Shown piece by piece: positions 1 to 9,844 of a stretch of DNA of 64,000 nucleotides. How positions within the stretch are numbered: position 1 is the first letter of the stretch; every line of letters begins with the position of its first letter. The translations under genes and the position numbers were made by a program. A model generated the notes under the pieces. That model was not told the origin of the DNA. It worked only from the letters and a program-made list of their open reading frames with translations, and did not search any database. Source of the stretch: Erigeron canadensis. Taxonomy: Eukaryota; Streptophyta; Magnoliopsida; Asterales; Asteraceae. The DNA lies in the NCBI RefSeq assembly GCF_010389155.1, contig NC_057763.1, positions 7,936,649 through 8,000,648 on the forward strand, given 5' to 3'.

Positions 1-506
1 ACGGTAAGAAGACTGGAAATAAAGCTTTAAAGGTCAGTCCTGGTGCAGTTGCCTCTAGCTCTAATGTCTTGAACATCAAGTGTAAGTTCTTTCGTGCTCA
101 AGGGCACATTCAGAAAGACTGTCCTAAGTTCAAGGAATGGCTAGCTAAGAAAGGTAACGTACTTTATGTAATATTTGATTCTTTTACTACTGATGTTCCT
201 GTTAATACATGGTGGGGTGACTCTGGTTCTATGGTTCATGTGACTAACTCAATGCAGGGATTCCATACAATCTAGAAGCTACGAAAGGGCCAAAGAAAAC
301 TTAGAGTTGGAAGTGGTGATCTTTTAGATGTCGAAGCCATGGGAACTTATATTTTACATATGAGTATTGGAAAATGTATTAGACTATTAGATACCTTATA
401 TGTACCGAGAATTACTTGAAACCTCGTATCTATTTCTAGACTAGACATTGAAGGTTTTGTAATAATTCATGGTTTCGGCAAGATTACTATTACTCTTAAT
501 AATGAA
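1..506 (+). pseudogene. gag: gag zinc knuckle and protease remnant of copia A
   Basis: The frame from 69 shows a CCHC-like knuckle, CKFFRAQGHIQKDC, in which the second cysteine is replaced by Phe. It is followed by a copia protease box, WWGDSGSMVHVTN, where DSG is the catalytic triad. The frame stops at 275. Similar-looking protein continues to about 500 across further stops (for example a tga near 418). In copia elements the knuckle binds genomic RNA and the protease matures Gag-Pol. With the knuckle cysteine lost and the frame interrupted, neither product is likely to be made. Confidence 0.8.
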
Positions 507-1217
507 TTGCTTGGTCGTGGTTTCTTGGATGGATTGTTGTATAAATTAGAACTAGATCATAATTTCTCACAATCTTTGTTATTTTTTGATGTTGATGATA
601 TAACTAAAACAAGGACAAAATCACTTAAGCGACAAGAGAATTCCTCCATGTTGTGGCATAAACGTCTTGGTCACATCTCACGAGATCGCATGACACGACT
701 TGTAAAGGATGGAATCTTACCATCTCTTGACTTCAGTGATTTTGAAACATGTATTCAATGCCTCAAAGGCAAAATGGCTAAAGGGAATAAGAAAGGAACC
801 ACCAGAAGTTCCAACTTGTTGGAAATAATTCATACTGATATAAGTGGCCCCTATCCCGCTTCCATTACAGGACATACTTCATTTATTACATTTATTGATG
901 ATTATTCACGTTATATGCACCTTTATTTGATTAAGGAAAAGTCTGAATCCTTGCAAACTTTTATTGATTTTAAAACTTTGGTTGAAAACCAACTTGAACG
1001 TAAAATAAAAGTTGTAAGATCAGATAGAGGAGGTGAGTATTATGGTAGACATACTGACGTTGGTCAAGCCGCTGGTCCTTTCCATGACTTTTGTAAGGAT
1101 CATGACATAATTAACCAATACATCATGCCTGGTTCTCCTCAACAAAATGGTGTTGCTGAAAGAAGAATTAGAACCCTAATGCTAACTTACCTATTTTCCT
1201 TTGGACTGAGGCCTTAA
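507..1217 (+). pseudogene. pol: copia integrase, truncated frame
   Basis: 236 codons with the pre-integrase HHCC region (HKRLGH followed by CIQC) and the integrase core. The three acidic catalytic residues can be placed: D in HTDISGP, D in VRSDRGGEY and E in NGVAERR. The frame ends at 1217. Sequence after it (to about 1500) still resembles the integrase C-terminal region, with the copia-typical WGCPAKAK segment in another frame, so a frameshift near 1190-1217 separates the core from its C-terminus. It would integrate the element's cDNA if intact. Confidence 0.9.
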
Positions 1218-1513
1218 AAACAACCGTTCATATACTCAATAGAGTTCCTTCTAAATCTGTCCCTAAAACTCCTCATGAGATTTGGATAGGGAAGAAACCG
1301 AGTCTTAGATATATTAAAGTATGGGGCTGTCCTGCCAAAGCTAAATTCTATAACCCTAACTTAAAGAAACTTGATCCTAAGACTATTACATGTTTCTTTG
1401 TCGGTTATCCGGATAACTCAAAAGGTTATCGGTTTTACTGTCCTTCCCACACTACTCGCATCAGTGATACACAACATGCCACGTTCCTAGAGAACTCAGA
1501 GATCAGTGGGAGC

Positions 1514-1855
1514 ATGACAAATCATAACTTCGATTTGCAAGAAGTACAAGAAGCGGGGGGAAACGATTCGTCGGTTATTATTACTCCTCCGATAATTCCT
1601 CTTGTACAGAACGCTGCTCCGAATGTCACTGATCCAACTCCTCCTAATGTTAATCATGAGACCACTAATGCTGAAGGATCTTCCGAAAATCCCGAAAATC
1701 AACTCAGGAGATCATCGAGGTCACGTAGGGCCACTAATTTTGAGACTTCATTACTTATCTCACTGAAGTTGAGGATGTTGGAAAGCTTATTGATCCTACC
1801 TCCTATAAAGAAGCCATTAATAGTGATCAGGCCACTCAGTGGAATGAAGCCATGA
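1514..1855 (+). pseudogene. pol: copia integrase-RT linker segment
   Basis: Low-complexity, Pro/Asn/Ser-rich linker ending in [13 protein letters not shown], the basic stretch commonly found between copia integrase and reverse transcriptase. A one-base slip near 1735 moves the coding frame. The following protein ([18 protein letters not shown]) lies in another frame and joins the reverse transcriptase frame that is open from 1852. Confidence 0.65.
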
Positions 1856-3366
1856 TTGAAGAGCTTAATTCCATGCAGCATAATGACGTTTGGAAATTGG
1901 TTGAACTTCCTGAAGGATCCAAAACTGTTGGTTGCAAATGGGTCTTCAAAACCAAATTAGACCCGAAAGGAAACGTCGAACGCTATAAGGCCAGATTGGT
2001 TGCGAAAGGCTATACTCAGAAGGCTGGAGTCGATTATCAAGAGACATTTTCTCCCGTGTCTCGTAAAGACTCTTTAAGGATCGTTATGGCACTAGTAGCT
2101 CACTTTGATTTTGAGTTACATCAGATGGATGGCAAAACAACTTTCTTAAATGGAGACTTGGAAGAAGACGTATACATGTGGCAACCTGAAGAATTCATTC
2201 CAAAAGGTAAAGAGCACATGGTCTGCAAGTTAAAGAAATCCATATATGGGTTGAAGCAAGCATCGAGACAGTGGTACCTTAAATTTGATGAAGTTATTAA
2301 AGAACAAGACTTCATAAAGAATCAAGTGGATCAATGCACCTATCTCAAGATCAGTGGGAGTAACTTTATAATCCTTGTTTTGTATGTAGACGATATTCTA
2401 CTAGCAAGTAATAACTTGGATATGTTGCATGAGTCGAAGCGGATGCTTTCGCAGAAATTCGACATGAAAGATCTCGGTGATGCCTCTTATGTTATAGGTA
2501 TCGAAATACATCGGGATAGGCATAATGGTATTTTAGGTCTTTCTCAAAGGGCCTATATTGAGCGGATTTTAGAACGCTATAACATGCAACATTGCGCACC
2601 CACTGTAGCTCCAGTAGTTAAAGGAGATGTATTCGGTACTTTCCAAAGTCCGAGCACTAAGATTGAAAAGGAGCAAATGAGGATGATACCTTACTCATCA
2701 GTAGTTGGGAGCATTATGTATGCTCAGGTCTGTACTCGTCCAGATATTGCTTATATTGCCGGTATGCTAGGGCGTTACTTATCTAATCCTGGATTAGCAC
2801 ACTGGAAAGTGGCTAAGAAAGTTCTACGATATCTGCAAGGGACCAAAGACTACAAACTAACGTATAAAAGAAGTGACAATCTAGAAGTAGTAGGCTATTC
2901 CGATTCCGACTTTGCCAAAAGCAAGGAAGATAAGAAATCTACTTCTGGGTATATTTTCATGTTAGCTGGCGGACCTATCTCTTGGCGGAGTCATAAGCAG
3001 AAACTGACTGCAACGTCCACCATGATGGCTGAATACATTGCCGTTTATAATGCTACTTGCCATGGGATGTTAATTAGGAATCTGGTAAGTGGACTCAAAG
3101 TCGTCAACTCCATTTCTAGACCATTGAAGCTTTACTGTGATAACTCAGCTGCCATAACTTTCTCGAACAGTAACAGTTCAACTGGCGCTGGGCTGTATCT
3201 CGATACAAAGTATCTGTTTGTATGCGAATGGGTCGAGGAAAATGTTCTTTGTATTGAGTACATAAGTACAAATGACATGCTAGCGGATCCGATGACCAAA
3301 GGTCTTCCTCCTAATGTCTTCGTAGGACACGTGTTGAAGACGGGACTTACTAAAGACTTAGTTTAA
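1852..3366 (+). CDS. pol: copia reverse transcriptase and RNase H
   Basis: 504 open codons. The N-terminal half is a copia reverse transcriptase: [33 protein letters not shown], the first catalytic Asp in [26 protein letters not shown], and the active-site box [10 protein letters not shown]. The second half is the RNase H domain: [34 protein letters not shown] and [12 protein letters not shown]. The usual AFLNG and SEAEY motifs read TFLNG and TMMAEY, which looks like decay. This fragment has no start of its own; it is the C-terminal part of a Gag-Pol polyprotein. Replication enzyme of the element, active in cytoplasmic particles. Confidence 0.95.
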   Translation: MIEELNSMQHNDVWKLVELPEGSKTVGCKWVFKTKLDPKGNVERYKARLVAKGYTQKAGVDYQETFSPVSRKDSLRIVMALVAHFDFELHQMDGKTTFLNGDLEEDVYMWQPEEFIPKGKEHMVCKLKKSIYGLKQASRQWYLKFDEVIKEQDFIKNQVDQCTYLKISGSNFIILVLYVDDILLASNNLDMLHESKRMLSQKFDMKDLGDASYVIGIEIHRDRHNGILGLSQRAYIERILERYNMQHCAPTVAPVVKGDVFGTFQSPSTKIEKEQMRMIPYSSVVGSIMYAQVCTRPDIAYIAGMLGRYLSNPGLAHWKVAKKVLRYLQGTKDYKLTYKRSDNLEVVGYSDSDFAKSKEDKKSTSGYIFMLAGGPISWRSHKQKLTATSTMMAEYIAVYNATCHGMLIRNLVSGLKVVNSISRPLKLYCDNSAAITFSNSNSSTGAGLYLDTKYLFVCEWVEENVLCIEYISTNDMLADPMTKGLPPNVFVGHVLKTGLTKDLV

Positions 3367-3692
3367 TTTAATAGGATATTGTACTTATTTGGTCATTAGT
3401 ATTATTGTTTAAAAATTTTCCTCCTTATTTAGATTTTTTTTGTCTATTAATTACACTTTGAGTACTCATATTGGTGTATTGACATTATTGTGACAAAATT
3501 TGTCTTAGTCAATTGATCATTGCTTTTTGGTTTTAAATTTGAGTCATAGTTTGACTAGTGGGGGTCCTGAGTTGATGTTCTTCTCTACGATTGTACTTAT
3601 TGGCTATGATTTCGGTTTAAAACAAAATGAGTATTATTCCGGAACTTATTTAAATACTCATAGATAAATGATCGCTGGGTCCAGGGGGAGAA
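3367..3692 (+). other. copia A 3' untranslated region with polypurine tract
   Basis: Non-coding stretch between the pol stop and the 3' LTR. It ends in the purine run CCAGGGGGAGAA (3681-3692), directly abutting the LTR. This is the expected plus-strand primer (polypurine tract). Confidence 0.85.
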
Positions 3693-4175
3693 TGTTGGAA
3701 CCACGTTAGTGTGACCGTCACTGATCATGTATCATTCCTGATATGATAATTGACGATAATGAAATCCCTATGTCTAGGTAAATATATGATGAGCGTATTT
3801 ACTCTTAGAGACGTAGAATAGGGTTTCCCATTAGGTGATTGTAAATAAGAGGACTAATGGTATACACTTTAAACACCAAAGGGGTTGAATGTGTAATTAC
3901 TAAAGGGTGGTAAGTGTAATTACTCTCATTATAAATAGAGGGTAATTAACCCTAAGTTAAGGTTAATCACACACACATAATCCCACACAAATTCGTGTGT
4001 TTACTCCTCTCAAATTCGTGCATAACATCACAGCCGAATTACCCATCTCATCCTAACTCAATCACCTTGTTTTGGGAACCCAAAATCAATGGCAAACATG
4101 TTTAATGCCTTTACAGGTTCCACAGGATCATCTGGTGAGTATTTTCCCTTGAATCAAACCATGTTTATTCCAACA
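3693..4175 (+). repeat. 3' LTR of copia A (483 bp)
   Basis: Begins TGTTGGAA and ends TTCCAACA, a perfect 8-base terminal inverted repeat. A TATA box (TATAAATAG, 3930-3938) lies in the middle, as expected for the U3/R boundary. The five bases after the LTR (gaaaa) would be the target-site duplication, but the 5' end is outside the window, so this is untested. Confidence 0.93.
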
Positions 4176-4313
4176 GAAAATGCCCTCCAACCTTTGCATG
4201 AGATGGGGATCGAATAGCACAAATCAAAGTCGCGCAACGAGCGGCATGATCTACCTACTACTGTATAAAGATAAACATATGAATATATTTAGAGAATGAA
4301 TTAAGAATAATAC
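4176..4313. other. unassigned flank between copia A and the ubiquitin exon
   Basis: Position 4313 downward on the minus strand starts with GTATT, a plausible splice donor, so this is probably ubiquitin intron sequence. I looked for a second ubiquitin exon here. On the minus strand a CAAAGGTTG piece near 4190 faintly recalls QRL, but no convincing continuation is present. Confidence 0.4.
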
Positions 4314-4416
4314 CTTCTTTGTCCTGAATTTTGGTCTTGACGTAGTCAATAGTGTCTCTGCTTTCAACATCAAGGGCTATGGTTTTCCCTGTTAGGGTTT
4401 TCACGAATATCTGCAT
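4314..4416 (-). pseudogene. UBQ: ubiquitin gene, first coding exon only
   Basis: Reading the minus strand from ATG at 4416 gives a 34-residue ubiquitin N-terminus: [19 protein letters not shown] and then [15 protein letters not shown]. This is collinear with ubiquitin residues 1-34, with a few substitutions. After GAA-G the sequence turns into GTATT at 4313, a good splice donor in the glycine codon of KEG. The rest of ubiquitin is not found before the copia LTR at 4175, so the gene is either interrupted by that element, with exon 2 beyond the window, or is a dead fragment. Ubiquitin is the protein tag conjugated to lysines. An intron at this point recalls plant ubiquitin-RUB fusion genes, but that is inference. 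Confidence 0.85.
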
Positions 4417-4513
4417 TCAATCTTCTTTTCTTGGCTAATTGAATTGAACTTCAAAGTTTATGTTATACTCGTATAGTAATTGAGTATTTATATATGATGT
4501 TTTGTTTTTTTTA

Positions 4514-4537
4514 CGTTCAGGGTTTTCGCTTTTTATA
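4514..4537 (-). promoter_or_regulatory. ubiquitin promoter: TATA box and telo-box-like element
   Basis: On the minus strand, TATAAAAA occupies 4537-4530, about 114 bases upstream of the ubiquitin ATG. An AAACCCTGA element (telo-box-like, common in plant growth and translation gene promoters) follows at about 4526-4518. This supports a once-transcribed gene and argues against a retro-copied fragment. Confidence 0.6.
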
Positions 4538-4942
4538 GCCCATTAACAATGTCTCGTTTCTATAATTTTTTGTGCCTAAAAGTTATAATTCTTAGTTTTT
4601 TTGGCATGTTGTTTTCTATTTATTTTTATAGGTGAGTGTATTATTATTATTGTTTTTAGTATTATTATTATTCATCTAAGCTCAACAAAACTTTTAGTGT
4701 CTATTGAATATTATTTTGACAATCTTCTTTCGTTAAGTAGTTAATGGATGTAGTATTCTCCAACATTAGGAGGGTGGCGACGCCTAACGGCATGACAGGG
4801 CAACATCCTATGATGTAGCGGCACTCCGACACCATCCTTTAGGCATGGGTGCGGCATGAATGGCTATGATAATAATTTCTGTTGAGGCATTGTGAGAGAG
4901 ATGGAGAGAAGGAGTTGGCATATATATGAGACACACAGATCA
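4538..4942. other. AT-rich flank, no gene seen
   Basis: AT-rich DNA upstream of the ubiquitin promoter. A GC-richer patch at about 4770-4860 does not match anything I recognise. No credible coding frame. Confidence 0.5.
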
Positions 4943-4962
4943 ATATATATATATATATATAT
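4943..4962. repeat. (AT)n microsatellite at left edge of the pararetrovirus copy
   Basis: Twenty bases of alternating AT directly abut the first recognisable pararetroviral base. A second tract sits at the other end (10126). Confidence 0.95.
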
Positions 4963-4989
4963 CCCTTTTGCCGTACCCTCCCCCCTATC

Positions 4990-5000
4990 TGGTATTAGCA
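4990..5000 (+). promoter_or_regulatory. left copy of tRNA-Met-type primer site
   Basis: TGGTATTAGCA, preceded by a CCCTCCCCCCTATC context. It differs by one base over the first nine from the right copy at 10117. The tRNA-Met-complementary TGGTATCAGAGC is the usual Caulimoviridae minus-strand primer site. Confidence 0.65.
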
Positions 5001-5258
5001 GAGTCCTAACGTCGCTCCTGGTATCCCTTTCTAAGGTTGGTATAGTATGCTTTGCATCTGCAGCCTTAGTTGCTGATCCCTTGCATCATAAAAACAATCT
5101 TACAAGGGTTATATCAGACTGGTCCGATACGATGGATTCTTATTGAGTCGGTAGAAAGCTTGTTGTGTGCGCAGTGAGGCAGGTGGCCGTGGTAAGTCGC
5201 GATTTGGTACGAGCTTGGAAATCTCAATAAGTGTTGCAGCAAGTATCTAAACCCAGTT

Positions 5259-6351
5259 ATGAACCCAGATAACCGCCTATCCCGCTCATCTTCTTTTTCT
5301 AGTTTCCGCCGCTCCTTTTCTCCCAGAATTAATCAGTCGTATGATGTCTCATACTTAGCTGATGATTCAAGAATTCCAATCACAAAAGTCCCAGTAGTTA
5401 ATCCTTACGCCGTTTTCTCTAAACCACATAATAACTTTACAAAAAGAGTTAAAAACATCATTAGCCCATCGGTAACAGGGAGATTATTCACACATCTAAC
5501 TTCTGTTCACACCAACTCCCTGCAACAACCTCCGAACACCTTGTAACCATAGAACTACCCTCAGATCTACCAAGAATCAGTCTTAACCATGGTTACACCC
5601 ACATCCACTTCGGTATAGTAAAACTTGCACTCACCTTTCACGGTAGAAAAGGACTACCAGCATTCTCCCGCATAGCTTTGCTTGATACTAGATTCAAAGA
5701 ATACCAACACGCATGTATTGGTACAATCCAAACAACCTTAAATGCTGGGACAGTCTTCGTGACCTTTTACCCCAACTTCAATATGCCACTTACTTAATGA
5801 CCCATCATTGATGACAACCTTAAAAAGCTCAATTTCAAATTGGTGGAACCCCACAAGTTAATACCTTTCAAGCCACGTTTCATTATCAGATGGCATACAG
5901 AGTCCAAAACCACTGTTTGGATATCATGGTACGTGGCCAAGACAACTCTGGTGATGCATTGCTCATATATGTGGATTCCAACGCCACACCAACATGCACG
6001 TATGTTCCTAAGAAGTTATCCAGGGAAGAGCTCATAAAGCTACTCCCAGAAAAATGGATCACTAATTATGAACAGACCCATCAAGCAACACCGATCCAAA
6101 CTACAAATACTCCAGATTTTGTCCGACATAATGACGGTCTGGTTGAAGTTAAGTTTGCAACTCAAGATCGACAGGATGTATTTCCCTCGATAAATATGAT
6201 CCAACTGGTTGAAATGCCCAGTAATGATACACACTTCTCTTATGATGTGTGTAACTGCAAGGTATGCTTAGATGAGGCAGATCAAGTAAAATACGATGAA
6301 GACATTCCCAAGAGAAAGAAGATCACAAACATCTCTAAAAAAGAGGTATGA
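5259..6351 (+). pseudogene. pararetroviral movement protein, frameshifted
   Basis: Three overlapping pieces in different frames (5259-5546, about 5540-5798, 5840-6351) together resemble one 30K-superfamily movement protein. The N-terminal piece is Ser/Arg-rich. The central piece carries HIHFG, LTFHGRKGLP and the family-typical Asp in LLDTRF. The C-terminal piece runs from 5890 and ends in a charged tail. Such proteins enlarge plasmodesmata for cell-to-cell movement. At least two frameshifts and a stop near 5798 mean no full protein can be made from this copy. The frames are described only and not joined. Confidence 0.72.
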
Positions 6352-6837
6352 AGTTGGAGACCCTACTATTGGTCTTCTTGGTGAACCGTCTGGAAAATTT
6401 GACTTTTTTTTGTCTCATATGAAGACTCACCACCTAAACCTTCATCACCCACAAAACCCGAGATCCAACCGGATTATAATTGGAAAGAATGCTTGGTCAT
6501 TACCCCATCCCCAACATCCTCAGAATACCAAACAGAATTCCCCCCGTTGTCCACCTTTGAAAATCCCCAACAAAAAACCAAACACAGCTGGAAAGTCCAA
6601 ACACCAAATGTTGTTGGTCCTAATGGTGTCACTAATACCATCTCTCCTACTGAAGCCACATTAACTGGCAAAGTGAAAACGTTGTTGCTGATGATCCATG
6701 GAGAGTGTCTACTACCTCATTTGTTAGACCAGCTTTTGATCCACAACTGTTGTCAACATCACTGTTTGCAACACCGTCTCCATCAATGAAACTATGGTCA
6801 AAATAGCAAACCCGGATCAAACAGAGAGCCAGAAAGG
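6352..6837 (+). pseudogene. pararetroviral polyprotein linker, broken frames
   Basis: Pro/Ser/Thr-rich coding-like sequence continuing from the movement protein region in shifting frames (6296-6664 and 6493-6789). No catalytic motif is seen. It probably linked the movement and coat regions in a single polyprotein before decay. Confidence 0.5.
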
Positions 6838-6955
6838 CTTCCCCAACACAAAACCCTCCCAGCTATTTCAACCAGCCATCATCATCAAGTAACATACTTC
6901 CCCAACACAAAACCCTCCCAGCTATTTCAACCAGCCATCATCATCAAGTAACATA
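6838..6955 (+). repeat. perfect 59-bp tandem duplication
   Basis: The block 6838-6896 is repeated without visible difference at 6897-6955 (starting cttccccaac). Because 59 is not a multiple of three, it also breaks the reading frame between the linker and the coat-like ORF. Confidence 0.93.
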
Positions 6956-6964
6956 ACAGAGCAA

Positions 6965-7975
6965 GTGGTTGATGACAACATGATGATAGCCTCTTCCAAG
7001 GCTCCAGTTTCTTTACCTAAAGAAAAAGAGAACCCCATCTTATTTTTCCTTTATAACTTATGCCAGGAAGACCAAAAACCACTGAAAACGGTGGCTCCTG
7101 TCATTGTTCCAGAAACTGATGATGAAACAAACTCCTGCTCTGATGATGGCTCTTATGAAGACTTACCACCAACAACTACTTTCGAACATTGGTTCATGGC
7201 AGAACCAGAAGAAGCCACAGAAAATAACGCTTTTTACTCTGAGGTTGATGATGCTATGTCTGGAGCAACTCAAAATGAAAACACTGAAAACATACACAGG
7301 CATCCGAGCAACGATTCAAAAATACTGTTCACTTTTGATGACATCCCGCCATCAAAATGGAGAGAAAGATGTATTGAAATGTTGACTTGGTTTACAGCTG
7401 AACTCCAGTATTACAACATAGACATAGTCATTAAAAGATTTCTAACCAGATGCCAAGGTAGGCTCAGAGACTGGTATATGAGTCTTGGTGATTATAGAGC
7501 CCATCAGTTGCTTTCTGCACAATCAGCAGAAGTTTTTATGAACTTTATTATATTAGAGTTCATTGGGGACCCAACACAACACACTGTCCGCGCCAGAGAA
7601 GAATTTCTAAAAATGAAGTGTTGTTCGTTCCAACTAAAAGACTTGGAGAAACATTACAATAAGATGTCAGAAAGGTTCTACTGCTTAAACGGCATAGATG
7701 ATGTGAACCTGAAACAAGTTTTTCTAAACTCCTTCCCAGAATCTCTTGCAAATGAAGCGTATAGAGCATTGGAAAACAAAAACAAGACAGTCGCCAATGT
7801 CACCCTGAGCGAACTCTTCCAACTCATAAAGAATGCTTTATCTAAGCTGTGTAACCAAAAGAAATTTTTGGTTGAATTTGAGAAAACTGGAAAGAGTCTT
7901 GGATCTGCTTGTGATGAAAGGCATTTAAAAATCAAATGCAAAGATGAATCATCATGTAGCTGCTCCCGTCCTTAA
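6965..7975 (+). CDS. coat/Gag-like protein of the pararetrovirus copy
   Basis: An open frame of 336 codons. It has an acidic N-terminus (DDETNSCSDDGSYEDLP) followed by a helical capsid-like region with PPSKWRERCIEMLTW, RLRDWYMSL, FIGDPTQHTVRAREEF and LFQLIKNAL. This layout (acidic arm, then a Gag-like helical domain, then a CCHC knuckle) fits caulimovirid coat proteins. The knuckle itself lies just beyond the stop, in another frame (8099-8140), so the coat region is cut short by a frameshift near 7970. The annotated start is simply the first usable codon, because the protein was probably part of a larger polyprotein. Confidence 0.68.
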   Translation: MVDDNMMIASSKAPVSLPKEKENPILFFLYNLCQEDQKPLKTVAPVIVPETDDETNSCSDDGSYEDLPPTTTFEHWFMAEPEEATENNAFYSEVDDAMSGATQNENTENIHRHPSNDSKILFTFDDIPPSKWRERCIEMLTWFTAELQYYNIDIVIKRFLTRCQGRLRDWYMSLGDYRAHQLLSAQSAEVFMNFIILEFIGDPTQHTVRAREEFLKMKCCSFQLKDLEKHYNKMSERFYCLNGIDDVNLKQVFLNSFPESLANEAYRALENKNKTVANVTLSELFQLIKNALSKLCNQKKFLVEFEKTGKSLGSACDERHLKIKCKDESSCSCSRP

Positions 7976-9316
7976 AAAAGGTCCCCTATAATAAAAAAGT
8001 TCAGTAATTACTACTCATCTGAGAGGAAGAATAAAAAAGACAAAAGGGATTGGAAATTCCTTAGCAAAAAAGAATACAGAGGAAGAAACACTGATCAATG
8101 CTATGTCTGTAATAAAAAAGGGCATTTTGCTAGAGATTGCAAAGAAAAGAAGAAGACCCAAGCATTGATTGAAGCAATCAACAAGATTGAGCCAGTTGAT
8201 TTTTCAGATCAAGAGTCCTTGTATTCCTTGGATGATAACCCTAGAGAAAAGACGATCTGCTCAATCCGCTACAACAAAAACGAGTCAGACACAGACGAGT
8301 CAGATACGGACGAGTCAACTGACTCAGAAATAGGTCCCAGGCCTATCTACATGGCACAATTGGAGCTCCTTGAACAAGAAGATCGCCCGCCCTTATCTTT
8401 TCCCCAAGAGACATCACTGTACCTTGACAAGAAGAACGCTAACAGACAAATAAGGGACCCCCCAAACAAGTGGAGAGAATCTGTTAGACGACAACTCACA
8501 AATGAGGTTCTACGAGTCATTGATAATAGACCCCAAGGCATGATTGCACCTGCAAAGATTCCCAATGATGAAAACAGGATAATGCTCAGACAAAATGCCC
8601 ACACTCTCAACATTCCCTTGATTAGACAAAAGATGCCACCCTTCTCAAAGAACCAATGGACATTTACTGTTCAACACAGGTGCATGAATAATCCTAAAAA
8701 TGATAGTTATAAAAGGAAGTACAAAGGCATGAAGCTCCAGCCACAAACTACAATGAGTACTTCTAACCCAAACAAGCCACTTCATCAACAACTAAAAGAA
8801 AATGGCGTCCCAAAAGAAATTATAGAAGCGGTCAAGAAAAACAACATAAATGACCCATCTCTCTTATCCTGGAAAACATTTCTCACCATCACCAGAAAAA
8901 CATGTGGCAGACCTCTATATGGCCTTCATTTCCACCCAGACCACCCATACTTAAGTACTCTACGTATCAAAAGAATGGATGCTTTGCCAGATGAAGCTTT
9001 AAGTTTCCTTTGGTACCTCACTGAAGAGTTCTGCACAACTTTCGCCTTTAACTCCCAGAAACTTGTAACCTACCTGGTGCGTTGCAAATTAGGTGAATTG
9101 ACCAAAAGTGAACTCAACACCTACCGTCTTCTACAGTGGTTTCTCCCGATGGATGAATGGATTTATGCATTACAAAGAGCCCCTAGGAAACATTGTATCC
9201 TTACTCTTTACAAGCCTAAATTCCATAAAACCACCCAACGATGCAGCCTAGGAGTTCCTTCAAGGTTGGATGGATATGACTCCACCAGATTCATTTTACA
9301 AACAAAATCACTATGA
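7976..9316 (+). pseudogene. pararetroviral CCHC knuckle and downstream polyprotein, pol core missing
   Basis: At 8099-8140 a clean CCHC knuckle, CYVCNKKGHFARDC, follows a basic Lys/Arg-rich stretch. The frame then stays open (from 8165) for 383 codons: an acidic repeat (ESDTDESDTDESTDSE), an RPIYMAQLELLEQED segment, and, after about 8700, a segment with HFHPDHPYLSTLRIKRMD and LTEEFCTTFAF. I see neither the aspartic protease triad nor a reverse transcriptase or RNase H active-site box. The likely explanation is an internal deletion near 8650-8700 joining the pre-protease part to the polyprotein C-terminus. Nucleic-acid binding by the knuckle is family knowledge; the later domain is unrecognised. 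Confidence 0.6.
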
Positions 9317-9530
9317 ATCGTGGATAAGAACTCGCATGGTGTTGGCAGAAGCAAACAAGTTTGATGTTGCCGAGAAAGACCCAGAGATTCTAAATGGGAC
9401 AAAAGATATTCATAATCATCCGCAAGTGTGTGAATGGGATCAAGCTTATATAGATTATCTCAATAAGCTTCCAATATTCACCAAAGTGCACTTTTTCCAA
9501 GTCCCAGCTACAACAAGTGATGCAGTTTAA
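9270..9530 (+). pseudogene. C-terminal tail of the pararetroviral polyprotein
   Basis: An 86-codon frame overlapping the previous one by 47 bases in another phase, rich in charged residues (SWIRTRMVLAEANKFDVAEKDPEI). It ends at 9530, just before the non-coding promoter region. It is most simply the shifted end of the same polyprotein. Confidence 0.45.
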
Positions 9531-9844
9531 GGGTCAACAATGGTGGTTCGACGTCAAGATACTTAATCCGCAGAAAGAAGTTTAGTATTGTGTGTCGTTT
9601 TGTTAATATTGTCTAAATAATGTCTTAAGTGTGTCTTAAGTGTTAAGTGCGTATTAAGTGTGTTTAATAATTAAATAAGGTCTTAATCACTCTTAAAGTG
9701 ATTAATGCATATCCTAGGAATATTCCATCTAGATAAGTATATCTAGATTTTTATTTTATTATTATGTTGTCATGGAGTCCTTTCCTTTGCCTATAAAAGG
9801 AAGCCTCCCCCATCATTTGTAAAACATCCAAGAAAAGAAATAAA
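9531..9844 (+). promoter_or_regulatory. pararetrovirus-type promoter and poly(A) signal
   Basis: Non-coding. TATAAAA lies at 9792-9798 in CCTATAAAAGGAAG, and an AATAAA poly(A) signal follows about 40 bases later at 9839-9844. A TATA box placed close upstream of a poly(A) signal, at the end of the coding region and before a leader, is the layout of caulimovirid pregenomic RNA promoters. Confidence 0.7.

Larger units (their letters stand above)
1..4175 (+). mobile_element. Ty1/copia LTR retrotransposon A, 3' portion
   Basis: The window opens inside a copia element in gag/protease order: zinc-knuckle remnant, protease, integrase, reverse transcriptase, RNase H, polypurine tract and 3' LTR. The 5' LTR and most of gag lie outside the window. 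The order integrase before reverse transcriptase is diagnostic of Ty1/copia. The coding region is broken by several stops and frameshifts (near 275, 420, 1217 and 1735), so the copy is probably inactive, although the reverse transcriptase-RNase H frame is open for 504 codons. The lineage within copia was not assigned. The 3' LTR lies next to a ubiquitin exon on the opposite strand. Confidence 0.95.

Noticed and set aside
4176..4260. A second ubiquitin exon on the minus strand
   Set aside because: Only three residues (QRL) could be matched and no frame or acceptor was convincing.
4200..4260. Possible tRNA-like T-loop sequence (ggggatcgaat)
   Set aside because: No matching acceptor or anticodon stems could be built around it.
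4892..5146. 84-codon frame
   Set aside because: Runs through the (AT)n tract and the viral leader; no coding features.
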